From: Actinomycetes bacterium
Lineage (GTDB): Bacteria; Actinomycetota; Actinomycetes; Propionibacteriales; Nocardioidaceae
DNA: 9,895 nucleotides
Assembly: GCA_023252095.1 (NCBI GenBank)
Contig: JAHEXN010000048.1
Location: 1 to 9,895 of the forward strand
Direction of reading: 5' to 3'
Shown: in pieces, positions 1-6,155 of the stretch
Layout of the letters: each line of letters opens with the position of its first letter
Position numbering within the stretch: the stretch's first letter is position 1
Translations under genes and position numbers: made by a program
The notes under the pieces: generated by a model
Told to the model about the DNA's origin: nothing
The model's database searches: none
What the model saw: only the letters and a program-made list of their open reading frames with translations

Positions 1-187
1 CGATCAGCAGCACGGCGGCAACTAGGCGTGACCACCGTGGCGACGAGTCGCCGGCGCCCTGCGGTAGCCGCATCCCGCCGAGGTCCTCGTTGTCGGTCAG
101 CCCGAAACCCGTCCCGGAGTAACCGCTGGCGGAGTTCTGCCGCTTCAGTCGCTCGTACTCCGCGTCGTCCGCCGATGCGTGACCCAC
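1..187 (-). CDS. Hypothetical protein, N-terminal part only, probably membrane-anchored
   Basis: This is the 5' end of a minus-strand gene that leaves the window at base 1. From the GTG at 187 the reading is open to the edge. It gives a polar N-terminus with an acidic/basic stretch (DDAEYERLKRQNS), a Gly/Ser-rich segment, then SPRWSRLVAAVLLI, which looks like the start of a membrane span. That suggests a short cytoplasmic tail followed by a membrane segment. An in-frame GTG at 196 is the other possible start. The AGGAG at 199-203 (minus sense) is 11 bases from the 187 start and only 2 from the 196 start, so 187 is preferred, weakly. It diverges from the DUF3995 gene. I do not recognise the family and too little is visible to assign a function. 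Confidence 0.5.
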   Translation of the reverse strand, partial: MGHASADDAEYERLKRQNSASGYSGTGFGLTDNEDLGGMRLPQGAGDSSPRWSRLVAAVLLI

Positions 188-304
188 GATGACCACCGCT
201 CCTCGAGTCGTCGAGACCTCATCCTCATCGGGTCCAGTGCCCGGGGCAAGGGCCGAGGCGCGAGCGGCTGCCGTGCCGGCGCACGGGCACCTGTTGTTCA
301 CCTT

Positions 305-322
305 CCTGTACAAACGTACGGG
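305..322. promoter_or_regulatory. Imperfect palindrome, possible operator upstream of the DUF3995 gene
   Basis: The 18-base segment reads CCTGTACAAACGTACGGG. It matches its reverse complement at 12 of 18 positions, with two GTAC cores eight bases apart. It lies 28 bases before the ATG at 350, in the divergent gap. A TTGTTC at 294-299 could be a -35 element, but the matching -10 is weak. The size and symmetry would suit a small repressor such as a TetR-family protein, but no regulator gene is adjacent. Confidence 0.3.
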
Positions 323-349
323 TCCACGCATCTGACGAGGGGGACGACG

Positions 350-844
350 ATGGTGCACCGGGAATCGGTCGCGCGCGCGGCGGTGACCGTGGCGTGCGGG
401 GCTGGCCTGATCCACGCGATCGCGAGCCTGTACTGGGCGCTCGGCGGATCGTGGCTGCTCGGCACGGTCGGCAACTGGGCGGTCGAGCTGGTCGAGGAGT
501 CGCCGGTCGGTGCCGGGCTGCTGCTCGGACTCATCGCCCTGGCCAAGGCTGCGGCGGCGATCATCCCGGTCCTCGTCGACCGCAGGCGGATGCCGTGGCC
601 CCGACTCTGGCGGGGGCTCTGCTGGGTCGGCGGGCCGGTGCTCGTCGTGTACGGAGCGCTCAACGTCGTCGTCAGCGTCGCGGTGCTGACCGGCCTCCTC
701 GAGCCGGAAGGCGGCTACGACGCGGCCGCGATGGTGGGGCATGCGCTTCTGTGGGACCCGCTCTTCCTGATCTGGGGTGCGGCGCTTGTCATCTGGCTTC
801 GGCTCACGGTCCATCGCCACCTCGCATCGGCGGAATCGTCATGA
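350..844 (+). CDS. DUF3995-type four-span membrane protein
   Basis: This 164-residue integral membrane protein probably has four helices, near residues 9-31, 52-72, 85-112 and 128-150, separated by short charged loops (for example VDRRRMPWPR). The early Trp/Gly-rich stretch ASLYWALGGSW and the overall size resemble the DUF3995 family, whose biochemical role is unknown. The frame is open back to 179, but I place the start at the ATG at 350. It has a good ribosome binding site (GAGGGGG at 337-343, 6 bases away), and the upstream extension is Arg/Ser-rich and unlike the rest of the protein. Its stop overlaps the next small ORF (ATGA, 841-844), so the two are probably translated together. The family call is from memory of the motif pattern; the membrane topology is read directly. 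Confidence 0.75.
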   Translation: MVHRESVARAAVTVACGAGLIHAIASLYWALGGSWLLGTVGNWAVELVEESPVGAGLLLGLIALAKAAAAIIPVLVDRRRMPWPRLWRGLCWVGGPVLVVYGALNVVVSVAVLTGLLEPEGGYDAAAMVGHALLWDPLFLIWGAALVIWLRLTVHRHLASAESS

Positions 845-963
845 CCACCCTGTTCGCCGTCCTTGTCCTGGTCCTCGGGCTCACGCGACTCGTCCTCTTC
901 ATCGCCCTGCACCGGGTCGAGAGCGACGACAACGTCGTGGACCACGCCGTGAGCAGCGGCTGA
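841..963 (+). CDS. Small single-span membrane peptide, 40 residues, coupled to the DUF3995 gene
   Basis: The ATG at 841 overlaps the stop codon of the preceding gene as ATGA, the classic arrangement for translational coupling. The peptide starts MTTLFAVLVLVLGLTRLVLF, a nearly continuous hydrophobic helix to about residue 23. An acidic tail (VESDDNVVDHAV) follows and a TGA stop at 961-963 ends it. It has no recognisable domain. The overlap, sensible membrane-peptide composition and G/C-ending codons favour a real gene, possibly an accessory subunit of the DUF3995 protein. It may instead be a chance ORF, because hydrophobic readings are common in GC-rich DNA. It ends 16 bases before the transglutaminase-like gene. 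Confidence 0.5.
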   Translation: MTTLFAVLVLVLGLTRLVLFIALHRVESDDNVVDHAVSSG

Positions 964-967
964 TCGA

Positions 968-973
968 TAGCCT
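968..973 (+). promoter_or_regulatory. Possible -10 box for a leaderless transcript of the transglutaminase-like gene
   Basis: TAGCCT fits the actinobacterial TANNNT -10 pattern and sits 6 bases before the ATG at 980. That is the spacing expected if transcription starts at the start codon. No ribosome binding site is visible before this ATG, which supports the reading. No good -35 element is present at the matching distance. Confidence 0.35.
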
Positions 974-979
974 CGCTCC

Positions 980-1579
980 ATGAGCGCGATCGCGGACCAC
1001 CGGCCCTCGGTATCGGCGGACCCCCGCCTGTACCTGGGACCTGGCGACGTCGTCGAGTCCGATCACCCAGCAGTCCGTGCACTCGGTAGCGACCTGCGTC
1101 GCGAGCATCCGTCCGACGTCGACTTCGCCCGAGCCGCCTTCGAGTGGGTGCGGGACACGATCGCCCACGCCTATGACGTGCAGGATCGGCGGGTCACGCT
1201 CGCGGCTTCCGAGGTCCTGCGTGAGCAGGTAGGGCTCTGCTACGCCAAGGCTCACCTGCTCGCGGCGGTGCTGCGCAGCCAAGGCGTGCCCACGGCCCTG
1301 TGCTACCAGCGCCTCGCCGACGACGACGGGCACGTCGTCCACGGCCTTGTCGCCGTGCACCTCGAGGGCGGGTGGCACCGCCAGGACCCGCGCGGCAACA
1401 AGCCCGGGGTCGACGCGCAGTTCTCGCTCGGCACGGAACAGCTCGCCTGGCCCGTCGATCCGAGCCTGGGGGAGCGGGACTACGACCGCCTGTACGTCTC
1501 GCCGGCACCGGAGGTCGTCGCGACCCTCCGGGCGGCGGACGACATCCTGACCTGCACGTTGCCATCCGACCTGACGTGA
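980..1579 (+). CDS. Transglutaminase-like domain protein (papain-fold cysteine enzyme)
   Basis: This is a 199-residue soluble protein with no signal peptide or membrane span, so it is probably cytoplasmic. The middle shows the transglutaminase-like core. A helix precedes it (AAFEWVRDTIAHAYD, about 52-66). The nucleophile loop is GLCYAKAHLLAAVLRSQG, with Cys87. His121 lies in VHGLVAVHL, and Asp136 in WHRQDPRG completes the Cys-His-Asp triad. Bacterial proteins of this type act as proteases or amidases, or as peptide-modifying enzymes; the substrate cannot be read here. No Shine-Dalgarno precedes the ATG, and a TANNNT box 6 bases upstream suggests a leaderless message. A phosphatase-like gene follows after 13 bases, so the two are probably cotranscribed. 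The family call is confident, the exact reaction is not. Confidence 0.82.
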   Translation: MSAIADHRPSVSADPRLYLGPGDVVESDHPAVRALGSDLRREHPSDVDFARAAFEWVRDTIAHAYDVQDRRVTLAASEVLREQVGLCYAKAHLLAAVLRSQGVPTALCYQRLADDDGHVVHGLVAVHLEGGWHRQDPRGNKPGVDAQFSLGTEQLAWPVDPSLGERDYDRLYVSPAPEVVATLRAADDILTCTLPSDLT

Positions 1580-1592
1580 GCAGGGTGGCACC

Positions 1593-2033
1593 GTGACGAC
1601 GTGGCCGACCGACCTCGCAGGTGTCGTCGCGCTGCCGGACGGACGCCTCGTGCGAGGACGCGCTCTTCGTCGCGGCGATCCGTCGGACGAGCCTGCCCCG
1701 GACCTCGGCGTGTATCTCACCGCAAAGCCGTACGACGAGCGGCGATGGGAGTCGCGTTGGGTGCGCTGGCCCGACTTCCGGCTCCCGGCGGATCCTTCAG
1801 ACGCGATCACTGCTCTGCGCGAGGTCCACGAGCGATCCGCCGAGGAGCGGGTGGAGATCGCCTGCGGCGGGGGACGTGGACGGACCGGTACCGCCATCGC
1901 GCTGCTCGCCCGACTTTCCGGCGTGCCGGCCGAGGAGGCCGTGCCATGGGCACGGCTCCACTACCGTCCGGGCGCTGTCGAGACGCCGTGGCAGCGGCGC
2001 TTCGTCCGCCGCGTCGAGCTCGACCTCACATAG
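1593..2033 (+). CDS. Protein-tyrosine-phosphatase-like protein with a Cys-X5-Arg loop
   Basis: This 146-residue protein starts at GTG 1593 (weak CAGGG upstream). Its signature is ACGGGRGRTGTAIALLA at about residues 90-106. It matches the phosphatase P-loop Cys-X5-Arg-Thr-Gly with Cys91 and Arg97, followed by the usual helix. In classical tyrosine and dual-specificity phosphatases a His comes directly before the Cys; here it is Ala90. Asp61 in WPDFRLPAD is a candidate general acid, similar to the WPD loop. The C-terminus (AVETPWQRRFVRRVELDL) is basic and aromatic. It probably hydrolyses phosphate esters on a small molecule or protein, substrate unknown. It follows the transglutaminase-like gene by 13 bases in a likely two-gene operon. 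Annotation as a phosphatase rests on the loop; activity is inferred. Confidence 0.75.
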   Translation: MTTWPTDLAGVVALPDGRLVRGRALRRGDPSDEPAPDLGVYLTAKPYDERRWESRWVRWPDFRLPADPSDAITALREVHERSAEERVEIACGGGRGRTGTAIALLARLSGVPAEEAVPWARLHYRPGAVETPWQRRFVRRVELDLT

Positions 2034-2066
2034 TCGACCTGGGTGATGGTCGACTGCTCGTGACGA

Positions 2067-2082
2067 CTCTCGCGCACGAGAG
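2067..2082 (+). terminator. Weak hairpin after the phosphatase-like gene
   Basis: CTCTCG-CGCA-CGAGAG forms a perfect 6-base-pair stem with a four-base loop, 34 bases after the stop codon. No T-run follows, so it would be a U-less terminator at best. The remaining bases up to the toxin-antitoxin promoter show nothing else clear. Confidence 0.25.
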
Positions 2083-2160
2083 CCGTATCTGACCGACGTG
2101 CGCCAGGCGTTCACCGCTCATGCGCCGAGCGAAGGGCGAGGGTGACGCCGAAGGGTTCCC

Positions 2161-2189
2161 TTGATGAGGTTTTCGTCCGCACGTACACT
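2161..2189 (+). promoter_or_regulatory. Promoter of the YefM/YoeB operon
   Basis: TTGATG at 2161-2166 (-35) and TACACT at 2184-2189 (-10, TANNNT) are separated by exactly 17 bases. This is the best sigma-70-type promoter in the window. It lies 23 bases before the antitoxin ATG, leaving room for a leader carrying the AGGAGG ribosome binding site. Confidence 0.7.
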
Positions 2190-2198
2190 TTTACGTAC
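2181..2198. promoter_or_regulatory. Operator-like repeat over the toxin-antitoxin -10 box
   Basis: ACGTAC occurs at 2181-2186 and again at 2193-2198, 12 bases apart, about one helical turn. The inner arms ACGTA (2181-2185) and TACGT (2192-2196) are also an inverted repeat. The element covers the -10 box, a natural site for autorepression. In E. coli the YefM/YoeB complex binds palindromes with a TGTACA core; CGTACA at 2182-2187 differs from it by one base. Binding here is inferred. Confidence 0.45.
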
Positions 2199-2212
2199 CT
2201 AGGAGGTCAGAG

Positions 2213-2464
2213 ATGAAGACGATGTCGTACAGCGAGTCGCGGAAGCGCTACGCCGAGGTGCTCGACTCGGTCGTCGACGACCGTGAGGAAGTCGTGATCA
2301 CACGCGCCGGGCACGAGCCGGCCGTCATCGTCTCCCTCGACGACTACGAGTCCCTCAAGGAGGCCGCCTACCTGCTGCGGAGTCCGGCCAACGCGCGCCG
2401 GCTGCTGGCCTCGATCGAGGAGCTGGAGGCGGGGCGGGGCGAGCAGCGGGATCTGCTCGATTGA
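2213..2464 (+). CDS. yefM: Antitoxin of the Phd/YefM family
   Basis: This 83-residue protein has the Phd/YefM layout. The N-terminal DNA-binding fold includes MSYSESRKRYAEVLDSVVDD and EEVVITRAGHEPAVIVSLDD (about 4-43), with the characteristic beta strand and the YESLKEAAYLLRS helix. A charged C-terminal tail (SIEELEAGRGEQRDLLD) normally wraps the toxin. Its role is to neutralise the YoeB-like RNase encoded next and to repress the operon. The ATG at 2213 has a perfect AGGAGG (2201-2206) 6 bases upstream, the strongest ribosome binding site in the window. This suits an antitoxin that must be made in excess. The stop overlaps the toxin start by four bases. Length and domain order are normal for the family. 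Confidence 0.93.
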   Translation: MKTMSYSESRKRYAEVLDSVVDDREEVVITRAGHEPAVIVSLDDYESLKEAAYLLRSPANARRLLASIEELEAGRGEQRDLLD

Positions 2465-2721
2465 GCATCGTCTTCAGCTCGACCGCCTGGGACGACTACG
2501 TGTGGTGGCAGCAGCAGGACCGCAAGCTGCTGAAGCGCATCAACCAGCTGATCCGCGACATCGAGCGCAACGGCAACGAGGGCATCGGCAAGCCGGAGCC
2601 GTTGAAGCACGGGTTCCACGGCTTCTGGTCCCGCCGCATCAACGATGAGCACCGTCTCGTGTACAAGCTGGTCGGCGACGAGGTCCGCATCGCGGCCTGC
2701 CGCTACCACTACGAGGGATAG
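2461..2721 (+). CDS. yoeB: YoeB/Txe-family toxin, ribosome-dependent mRNA endonuclease
   Basis: This 86-residue RelE-superfamily toxin is close to the usual 84-86 length. The residues known to be catalytic in E. coli YoeB fall at the same numbers here: Glu46 (KPEPLKHGF), Arg65 (DEHRLVYK), His83 and Tyr84 (CRYHYEG). The family signatures FSSTAWDDYVWWQQQD and FHGFWSRRI are also present, so it looks intact and active. Such toxins cut mRNA in the ribosomal A site and halt translation under stress. The start is a TTG at 2461 that overlaps the antitoxin stop (TTGA). A weak start coupled to antitoxin translation would keep toxin output below antitoxin. It converges on the efflux gene, with only 18 bases between the stops. 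Confidence 0.93.
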   Translation: MSIVFSSTAWDDYVWWQQQDRKLLKRINQLIRDIERNGNEGIGKPEPLKHGFHGFWSRRINDEHRLVYKLVGDEVRIAACRYHYEG

Positions 2722-2732
2722 CGGCCAGCCGC
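2721..2732. terminator. Small GC hairpin between convergent toxin and efflux genes
   Basis: GCGGC-CA-GCCGC is a short perfect inverted repeat that begins at the last base of the toxin stop codon and fills most of the 18-base convergent gap. A second weak pair, GGTCC at 2736-2740 and GGACC at 2752-2756, lies next to it. There is no T-run. It may help end one or both transcripts, but this is weak. Confidence 0.22.
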
Positions 2733-2739
2733 TTCGGTC

Positions 2740-3897
2740 CTAGATCCCCTCGGACCACCGTCGGGCCGTGACCCACACGCTGCCGGCGATGACGACCAGC
2801 CCGGCGCTTGCCAGCGCTGGCCCTCGGTCGCCGATCGTGCCGAGGGTCACCGAGCCGAGGGCCGGGCCGACCACGGCGCCGAGGTTGAGGGCGACGGCCG
2901 CGTAGGCGCCACCCAACGTCGGTGCCGAGCGGGCTGAGGCGACGATCCGGCCGATCAGGGTGGAGCCCGCCGCGAACGACATCGCTCCCTGGACGCCGAC
3001 CGCGACCCACAGTGCGGCCGGGGTGGCGAAGCTGATGGCCAGCACGATCCAGCCGAGCGCGAGCGCCGGAAGCGCCAGCGCGATGATCCGGCGCCAGTGT
3101 CGGTCCGCGAGACGCCCGGCGACGTTGACTCCCAGGAATGCGCCGATCCCGAACATTGCCAGCAAGCCCGGCACGGCGCGATCGGAGCCCCCGCCCGGGC
3201 CCGTCGCCATGACCGCGAGGTAGGTGAACGAGCAGAACGTCGCACCGTTCACCAGCACCCCGAGCAGGAGCGCGACCTGCAGTGGTCGCGTCCTCAGCGC
3301 GGCGAGCTCCTCGCGCACGGACGGGCCAGGTTCACCGGGATCCACCCCGTCACGGCCGGTCGGCGTCGCGACCATCACGGCGAACAACGCGGGCAGGCAG
3401 AGCGCGACGATCGCCCACAGGGTCGACCGCCAGCCGAGCAGGTCGCCCACGAGCGCTCCGGCAGGAACGCCGGCGACGAGTGCGAGCGTCGTGCCGCCGA
3501 GGATCACCGAGAGGCCACGGGCCTGCCGGTCGGCCGGCACGACCTGGGTGACGGTGGAGAGCGCGACGGCGAGGAAGCCGGCATTCGCCAGGGCTGCGAC
3601 GACCCGGCTCAGCAGCAGGACGCCGAAGCTGTCGGTGAGCGCCCCCAGCACGTGGGCGGCGATGAACAGGGCCAGGAAGCCGGCGAGCGTCCACCGCGGT
3701 GACCAACGCCGGCCCAGGGCCGCCATCGCCGGCGCGCCGAGGGCCATGCCGAGGGCGAAGGCCGACGTCAGGAGACCGGCCTGGCCGACCGAGACGTCGA
3801 GGTCGGTGGCGATGCCGGGCAGCAGCCCGGCCAGGACGAATTCCGAGGTTCCCTGGGCGAAGACCGCCAGGGCGAGCAGGTACAGCAGAGCAGGCAT
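2740..3897 (-). CDS. cmx: Cmx/CmrA-type MFS drug efflux transporter (chloramphenicol family)
   Basis: This 385-residue protein has a pattern of 12 membrane spans. The N-terminus carries the hallmark AVFAQGTSEFVLAGLLPGIA (residues 11-30). TM2 and TM3 are joined by an ALGRRWSPRW loop (MFS motif A position), and ALANAGFLAVAL and AGVPAGALVGDLLGW follow. This pattern is that of actinobacterial Cmx/Cml-type exporters, which expel chloramphenicol by proton antiport at the cytoplasmic membrane. Length is close to the roughly 390 residues usual for Cmx. The frame extends to a GTG at 3945, but the ATG at 3897 is preferred. It has GGAAGG 7 bases upstream, and the family begins at this Met. The 207-base gap upstream holds two strong palindromes. 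Resistance is not proven; other hydrophobic drugs are possible substrates. Confidence 0.83.
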   Translation of the reverse strand: MPALLYLLALAVFAQGTSEFVLAGLLPGIATDLDVSVGQAGLLTSAFALGMALGAPAMAALGRRWSPRWTLAGFLALFIAAHVLGALTDSFGVLLLSRVVAALANAGFLAVALSTVTQVVPADRQARGLSVILGGTTLALVAGVPAGALVGDLLGWRSTLWAIVALCLPALFAVMVATPTGRDGVDPGEPGPSVREELAALRTRPLQVALLLGVLVNGATFCSFTYLAVMATGPGGGSDRAVPGLLAMFGIGAFLGVNVAGRLADRHWRRIIALALPALALGWIVLAISFATPAALWVAVGVQGAMSFAAGSTLIGRIVASARSAPTLGGAYAAVALNLGAVVGPALGSVTLGTIGDRGPALASAGLVVIAGSVWVTARRWSEGI

Positions 3898-4021
3898 GAG
3901 TGAGCCTTCCGGGGCAGAGCGTGGGAAGTGGGCGCGATGGCACACCGGTGCTCCGGATGCTGATCAGCCAGCGGACGCGCGATGGGCGTCGTCAGTGGCG
4001 AGGGTCGTGAGGAGGCATCTC

Positions 4022-4045
4022 GGGCTACCGGTGGACCGGTAGCCC
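4022..4045 (-). repeat. Long perfect inverted repeat between the epimerase and efflux genes
   Basis: GGGCTACCGGT (4022-4032) and ACCGGTAGCCC (4035-4045) are perfect 11-base arms around GG. On the minus strand this lies about 60 bases after the epimerase stop and 125 bases before the efflux start. It could be a U-less terminator for the epimerase transcript or an operator/attenuator for the efflux gene. No T-run follows on the minus strand, which leaves both open. Confidence 0.5.
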
Positions 4046-4061
4046 CGCTCTGGATGCTTCG

Positions 4062-4073
4062 GGTGAGCTCACC
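4062..4073. promoter_or_regulatory. Perfect 12-base palindrome, possible operator upstream of the efflux gene
   Basis: GGTGAGCTCACC is fully self-complementary. It lies 16 bases upstream (minus sense) of the longer inverted repeat, in the gap before the Cmx-like gene. No regulator gene is adjacent and no convincing promoter is visible around it, so a role as a repressor site is inferred from symmetry and position only. Confidence 0.3.
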
Positions 4074-4104
4074 TCTGCAGGCTATCGGGGACGGGGAGCG
4101 GTGA

Positions 4105-5085
4105 TCACTCGACCTCGCGTGCAAGCAGCTTGAGCTCGTCGCGACGCGTCAGGCCCGCCTTCCGGTCGCGATCGAGGCCTCGGTCGCGCTCGTCGGCCAG
4201 GGTGTCGGCGATGGTCTCCGTGAGCGGGCGTCGGACGAGGCCCAGCTCTCGCGACCACGAATCGTCCATCTGACCCATCCCGTGGTGGCTCGCAGGAAGC
4301 CACAGGGGAAGAGAGCGCGGGCCGGCCCACTCGTGCACGTCGTGGTCGCGCAGCCACTCCGGTGACGCCCCAACGCGTCGGCCGGCGAACTCGGCGACGC
4401 GCGCCGAGAGGGCGATGAGCTCGCCCACCGTGGTCGGCTCGCCAGCTCCGTGGACGATACCGGTCGTGCGGTTCTCGGCCGAGCGCACGATCCAGCGCGC
4501 AAGGTCACGCACGTCGATGACCTGCATGGGCTGGGTGGCGACGTCCGGCACCAGGACCGGCCCGGTGCCGGCGAGATCGAGCCGGGCGACGTAGTGACCG
4601 AGGCGGTCGGAGCGATCCCCGGGGCCTCCGATGAGCCCGGCGCGGATGATGAGTCGCTGCGGCAGCGTGCGCACGGCCTGCTCGCACGCCACCTTGGCCT
4701 GGCCGTACTCCTCGGCCGTGGCCTCATCGCCCAGCACAGGCTCGAGCAGCGGCGACGTCTCCGTGAGCGGTCCACTCTGGTCGGCGTAGACCGACCCGGT
4801 GGACACGAACGTCCAGTGCGACGCCCTCGCTCCGAGTGCCTCGACAGCGGCCCGCACCTGGCCCGGCTGTCGCGAGACGTCGACGACAGCGTCCCAGTGG
4901 CGGTCGGCGACCTCGCGGTACGCGTCGGGATGGTCGCGGTCGGCGCGGACCCACGCCGTTCCCTCCGGCGGTCGGCCGGACTCACCGCGGGCGAGGCACG
5001 TGATGTCGTGACCCCGGGTCGCTGCCTCCTGCGCGATCTGTCCGCCGACCCACGACGTCCCGCCCAGGACGAGCATCGATCTCAT
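4105..5085 (-). CDS. NAD-dependent epimerase/dehydratase family protein (extended SDR)
   Basis: This 326-residue soluble Rossmann-fold enzyme starts MRSMLVLGGTSWVGGQIAQE. The glycine-rich NAD(P) site is GGTSWVGG at 8-15. Further features of extended SDRs are WDAVVDVSRQPGQV (about 64-77), the strand FVSTGSVYAD (93-102) with a catalytic Ser/Thr, and the active-site EEYGQAK with Tyr127 and Lys131. A substrate-binding C-terminal half (DVRDLARWIVRSAEN, VHGAGEPTTVGEL) follows. Relatives act on nucleotide sugars or reduce small carbonyls; the substrate cannot be told here. The ATG at 5085 lacks a clear ribosome binding site, and an in-frame ATG at 5076 (Met4), just before the first beta strand, is possible. 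It lies 207 bases before the efflux gene on the same strand, with a strong inverted repeat between. Confidence 0.85.
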   Translation of the reverse strand: MRSMLVLGGTSWVGGQIAQEAATRGHDITCLARGESGRPPEGTAWVRADRDHPDAYREVADRHWDAVVDVSRQPGQVRAAVEALGARASHWTFVSTGSVYADQSGPLTETSPLLEPVLGDEATAEEYGQAKVACEQAVRTLPQRLIIRAGLIGGPGDRSDRLGHYVARLDLAGTGPVLVPDVATQPMQVIDVRDLARWIVRSAENRTTGIVHGAGEPTTVGELIALSARVAEFAGRRVGASPEWLRDHDVHEWAGPRSLPLWLPASHHGMGQMDDSWSRELGLVRRPLTETIADTLADERDRGLDRDRKAGLTRRDELKLLAREVE

Positions 5086-5242
5086 GGGACCCAGCCCAGC
5101 ATGGACCGTCGTCGGGCAACAGGCCGGTTCACTTTCGGCGCAATGTCATCGACGGTGGGGCGGTGCCAGCGGGCCGCCCTGGACCGAGCAGCACCAGGCC
5201 CGATCGGCGGAGCGTTCGACGGTCCACGGTCCTGCGCTGACG

Positions 5243-6142
5243 CTACTGAGGTCGGATTCGCAGTCCCGTGTACGTGCGGAGGGCTGTGGTGAAGACGGGG
5301 AAGTTGGCGATCCCGCTCTCCATCACCGCGGCGCGTTGTCGGCGTTGCCGACCCCGCACGACCACGTGGGTCCAGTTGTTCTCACTGTCGTGCTCGTAGG
5401 CCACCGACTCGATCTCGTCCCACCTGATCGGCTGGCCTCCCAGCACCAGAGCAGATGGCTGGAGGGTCACGGCGCCCAGGTCGATCGACTCCCCGGCTCG
5501 GAGGCGCTCGTCGAACGTGGCGAGTGCGGCGGCGATGGACGACTCCTTGATGAGCGTCTCCACCTCACCGCTCATGCCTGCCCGGTCCGGCCCACCCTCG
5601 ATGCCGACCTGCCCGCTCTCGAAGTACAACACTCGGGGCCAGGGCGCCGCCTCGAGTCTCCCGCGGCGAATCATCCGTATGCCGTCGGCGTGCACACCGA
5701 CGTACTCGTTGCCGCGCCACCGCACGAACAGCCCAATGCTCACGGCCGCCACCCCCATCGCCACGGGGGTCAGCCAGCCCCACGCGGCTCCCTCGGCGGC
5801 GCGGGGCACGAACACGAGACCGAACACCCCGACGGACACCGCGCCCAAGACGCCCCCCGCCGAGACGTAGCCCTCGTGGAACACGGCCGGACCACCGCTG
5901 GCGCACTCGGGGCGATCGCCCGCGACGAGCGGAGCCGCCCTCACGTCTCGCCGCCAGGCCACGATGAGTGCGACCAGGAACCCGAGCGAGGCGAGCACGA
6001 AGCCCGACCCGACGGCAAGGCCGACGAGTCGCACCTGTTCTCGCTCGCTCGTGCCGAGCGTGGCCGCGTACACGACACCGCTGACCCCGACCAGTCCCAG
6101 CCACACGGCCGAGCCGACCGAGAACCTCGTGAAGCCCCGCAA
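5243..6142 (-). CDS. Four-span membrane protein of unknown function, N-terminus probably altered
   Basis: From the TTG at 6142 this encodes 299 residues. Four hydrophobic helices lie near 7-27, 40-63, 93-112 and 119-142. A soluble C-terminal half of about 155 residues follows (GNEYVGVHADGIRMIRRGR; WPRVLYFES; PIRWDEIESVAYE). Its strands loosely recall a bacterial PH-like domain. I do not recognise the family. The start is doubtful. TTG is the only start codon in the open frame, and the nearest purine-rich stretch (GAGG) is just 2 bases away. The same frame upstream, PPPADAHAEA at 6143-6172, keeps strong G/C third-position bias and looks coding but has no start. That stretch overlaps the broken MerR gene in another frame, suggesting that a rearrangement removed the original start. 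Expression is uncertain. Confidence 0.6.
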   Translation of the reverse strand: MRGFTRFSVGSAVWLGLVGVSGVVYAATLGTSEREQVRLVGLAVGSGFVLASLGFLVALIVAWRRDVRAAPLVAGDRPECASGGPAVFHEGYVSAGGVLGAVSVGVFGLVFVPRAAEGAAWGWLTPVAMGVAAVSIGLFVRWRGNEYVGVHADGIRMIRRGRLEAAPWPRVLYFESGQVGIEGGPDRAGMSGEVETLIKESSIAAALATFDERLRAGESIDLGAVTLQPSALVLGGQPIRWDEIESVAYEHDSENNWTHVVVRGRQRRQRAAVMESGIANFPVFTTALRTYTGLRIRPQ

Positions 6143-6155
6143 CGCCTCGGCGTGG

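Noticed and set aside
179..349. Upstream start of the DUF3995 gene at 179
   Set aside because: The extra 57 residues are Arg/Ser/Gly-rich and overlap the start of the divergent gene; the ATG at 350 has a strong ribosome binding site and starts the membrane protein proper.
899..1897. 332-codon minus-strand ORF opposite the transglutaminase-like gene
   Set aside because: The plus strand carries a clear catalytic triad protein and a phosphatase loop here; the minus reading is low-complexity and unfamiliar.
3898..3945. 16-residue N-terminal extension of the efflux transporter from the GTG at 3945
   Set aside because: The ATG at 3897 has GGAAGG at ideal spacing, and Cmx-type proteins begin directly before the first membrane helix.
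3992..4018. Eight-residue minus-strand ORF (MPPHDPRH) just after the long inverted repeat, as an attenuation leader peptide
   Set aside because: It has no ribosome binding site and lies after the hairpin rather than before it, the wrong order for classic translation attenuation.
3224..4042. 272-codon plus-strand ORF opposite the efflux gene
   Set aside because: Ser/Pro/Ala/Arg-rich composition, an antisense shadow of a clear MFS gene.
5565..6155. Continuation of the MerR fragment frame on the minus strand
   Set aside because: It is Arg/Gly-rich and shows no MerR coiled-coil pattern, while the membrane-protein frame over the same bases has proper codon bias and clear hydrophobic helices. It is a shadow reading.
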